Assembly (NCBI GenBank): GCA_014762585.1
Contig: JABURN010000235.1
Coordinates: 9,789-16,881, forward strand
From: Methylophaga sp.
GTDB lineage: Bacteria > Pseudomonadota > Gammaproteobacteria > Nitrosococcales > Methylophagaceae
Direction of reading: 5' to 3'
DNA: 7,093 nucleotides
Shown here: piece by piece, positions 6,682 through 7,093 of the stretch
Numbering within the stretch: the first letter of the stretch is position 1
Layout of the letters: the number at the start of each line of letters is the position of its first letter
Program-made: the position numbers and the translations under genes
Notes under the pieces: model-generated
Databases searched by the model: none
Seen by the model: the letters and a program-made list of their open reading frames with translations, nothing else
What the model was told of the DNA's origin: nothing

Positions 6682-7093
6682 CGCCGGATGAATACTGTCG
6701 GGACAAGGCAGCAAAAAGCGGTTCCAGTTTCTACTACAGCTTTATGTTTCTGCCGCAGCAAAAGCGGCAGGCGATCATCGCCCTCTATGCATTCTGTCGC
6801 GAGGTAGATGATGCAGTTGATGAGATCGCGGATCCGGATGTCGCCGCTCAGACCCTGGCATGGTGGCGGCAGGAAATCGAGCAGACATTTGATGGCAGAC
6901 CCAGCCATCCCGTGGGTAAAGCTTTACAGACCGCACTGGATAATTTTGAACTGCATCCGGAATACTTCCACGAAATCATCGACGGCATGGAGATGGATCT
7001 GCAGCAGCAGTCTTATCCGGCCTTTAAGCACCTGGCCCTCTACTGTCACCGTGTCGCCAGTGTGGTGGGGTTGCTCGCTGCCGAAATTTTCGG
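6678..7093 (+). CDS. hpnD: Presqualene diphosphate synthase HpnD, 5' part (3' end outside window)
   Basis: The 138 visible codons begin MTPDEYCRDKAAKSGSSFYY and contain LYAFCREVDDAVDE (36-49), with the first aspartate-rich motif D44-x3-D48, then LAWWRQEI (60-67), GRPSHPV (73-79), EIIDGMEMDL (99-108) and LYCHRVASVVGLLAAEIF (121-138). This is the trans-isoprenyl diphosphate synthase (squalene/phytoene synthase) family, and the wording matches HpnD rather than HpnC or phytoene synthase as I remember them. HpnD condenses two farnesyl diphosphates into presqualene diphosphate, which HpnC and HpnE convert to squalene for hopanoids or C30 carotenoids. The second aspartate motif lies beyond the edge. 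The ATG overlaps the ferredoxin stop as ATGA. It consumes the same precursor as IspB upstream. Confidence 0.9.
   Translation, partial: MTPDEYCRDKAAKSGSSFYYSFMFLPQQKRQAIIALYAFCREVDDAVDEIADPDVAAQTLAWWRQEIEQTFDGRPSHPVGKALQTALDNFELHPEYFHEIIDGMEMDLQQQSYPAFKHLALYCHRVASVVGLLAAEIF

Noticed and set aside
6678..7093. Phytoene synthase or HpnC as alternatives for the right-edge gene
   Set aside because: The MTPDEYCRDKAAKSGSSFYY start and EIIDGMEMDL wording fit HpnD best. The missing C-terminal half means this rests on the visible 138 residues.

Overview
The window looks like chromosomal housekeeping DNA from a gammaproteobacterium with mid-range GC. The evidence is the gene order and the protein sequences: rpsT faces a reverse-strand block of rplU, rpmA, obgE and proB, with ispB divergent from rplU. 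From memory this is the arrangement in Pseudomonas and many non-enteric gammaproteobacteria. A squalene/hopanoid-type hpnD at the right edge argues against an enteric bacterium. A methylotrophic or sulfur-oxidising gammaproteobacterium is possible, but I cannot fix the genus. I see no insertion sequence, phage gene, CRISPR array, tRNA or rRNA, and no intergenic gap longer than about 210 bases.

Layout. Bases 1-665 (reverse): the first 221 codons of an exonuclease III family gene. Bases 666-775: a divergent control region with an extended -10 for the nuclease, a perfect 18-bp palindrome and a good sigma70 promoter for rpsT. Bases 776-1036 (forward): rpsT with a TTG start. Bases 1056-1083: a symmetric, bidirectional terminator between the convergent rpsT and proB. 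Bases 1095-3976 (reverse): rplU, rpmA, a terminator, obgE and proB. Bases 3977-4187: a second divergent control region with one promoter per direction. Bases 4188 to the right edge (forward): ispB, a REC/HD-GYP response regulator, a thioredoxin-fold [2Fe-2S] ferredoxin and the 5' part of hpnD, with no terminator seen between them.

How the genes fit together. The reverse block serves ribosome assembly (L21, L27 and the Obg GTPase that monitors the large subunit) plus the first step of proline synthesis. The forward block has an isoprenoid theme. IspB extends farnesyl diphosphate into the ubiquinone side chain. HpnD condenses two farnesyl diphosphates into presqualene diphosphate, on the route to squalene, hopanoids or C30 carotenoids. 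A c-di-GMP phosphodiesterase-type response regulator and a small ferredoxin lie between them. The ferredoxin stop overlaps the hpnD start as ATGA.

No clearly new system is visible. The points most worth a second look are the ferredoxin-hpnD coupling, the placement of the HD-GYP regulator among isoprenoid genes, the palindrome centred on the predicted nuclease transcription start, and a nuclease that resembles the RNA regulator Crc yet keeps its catalytic residues.
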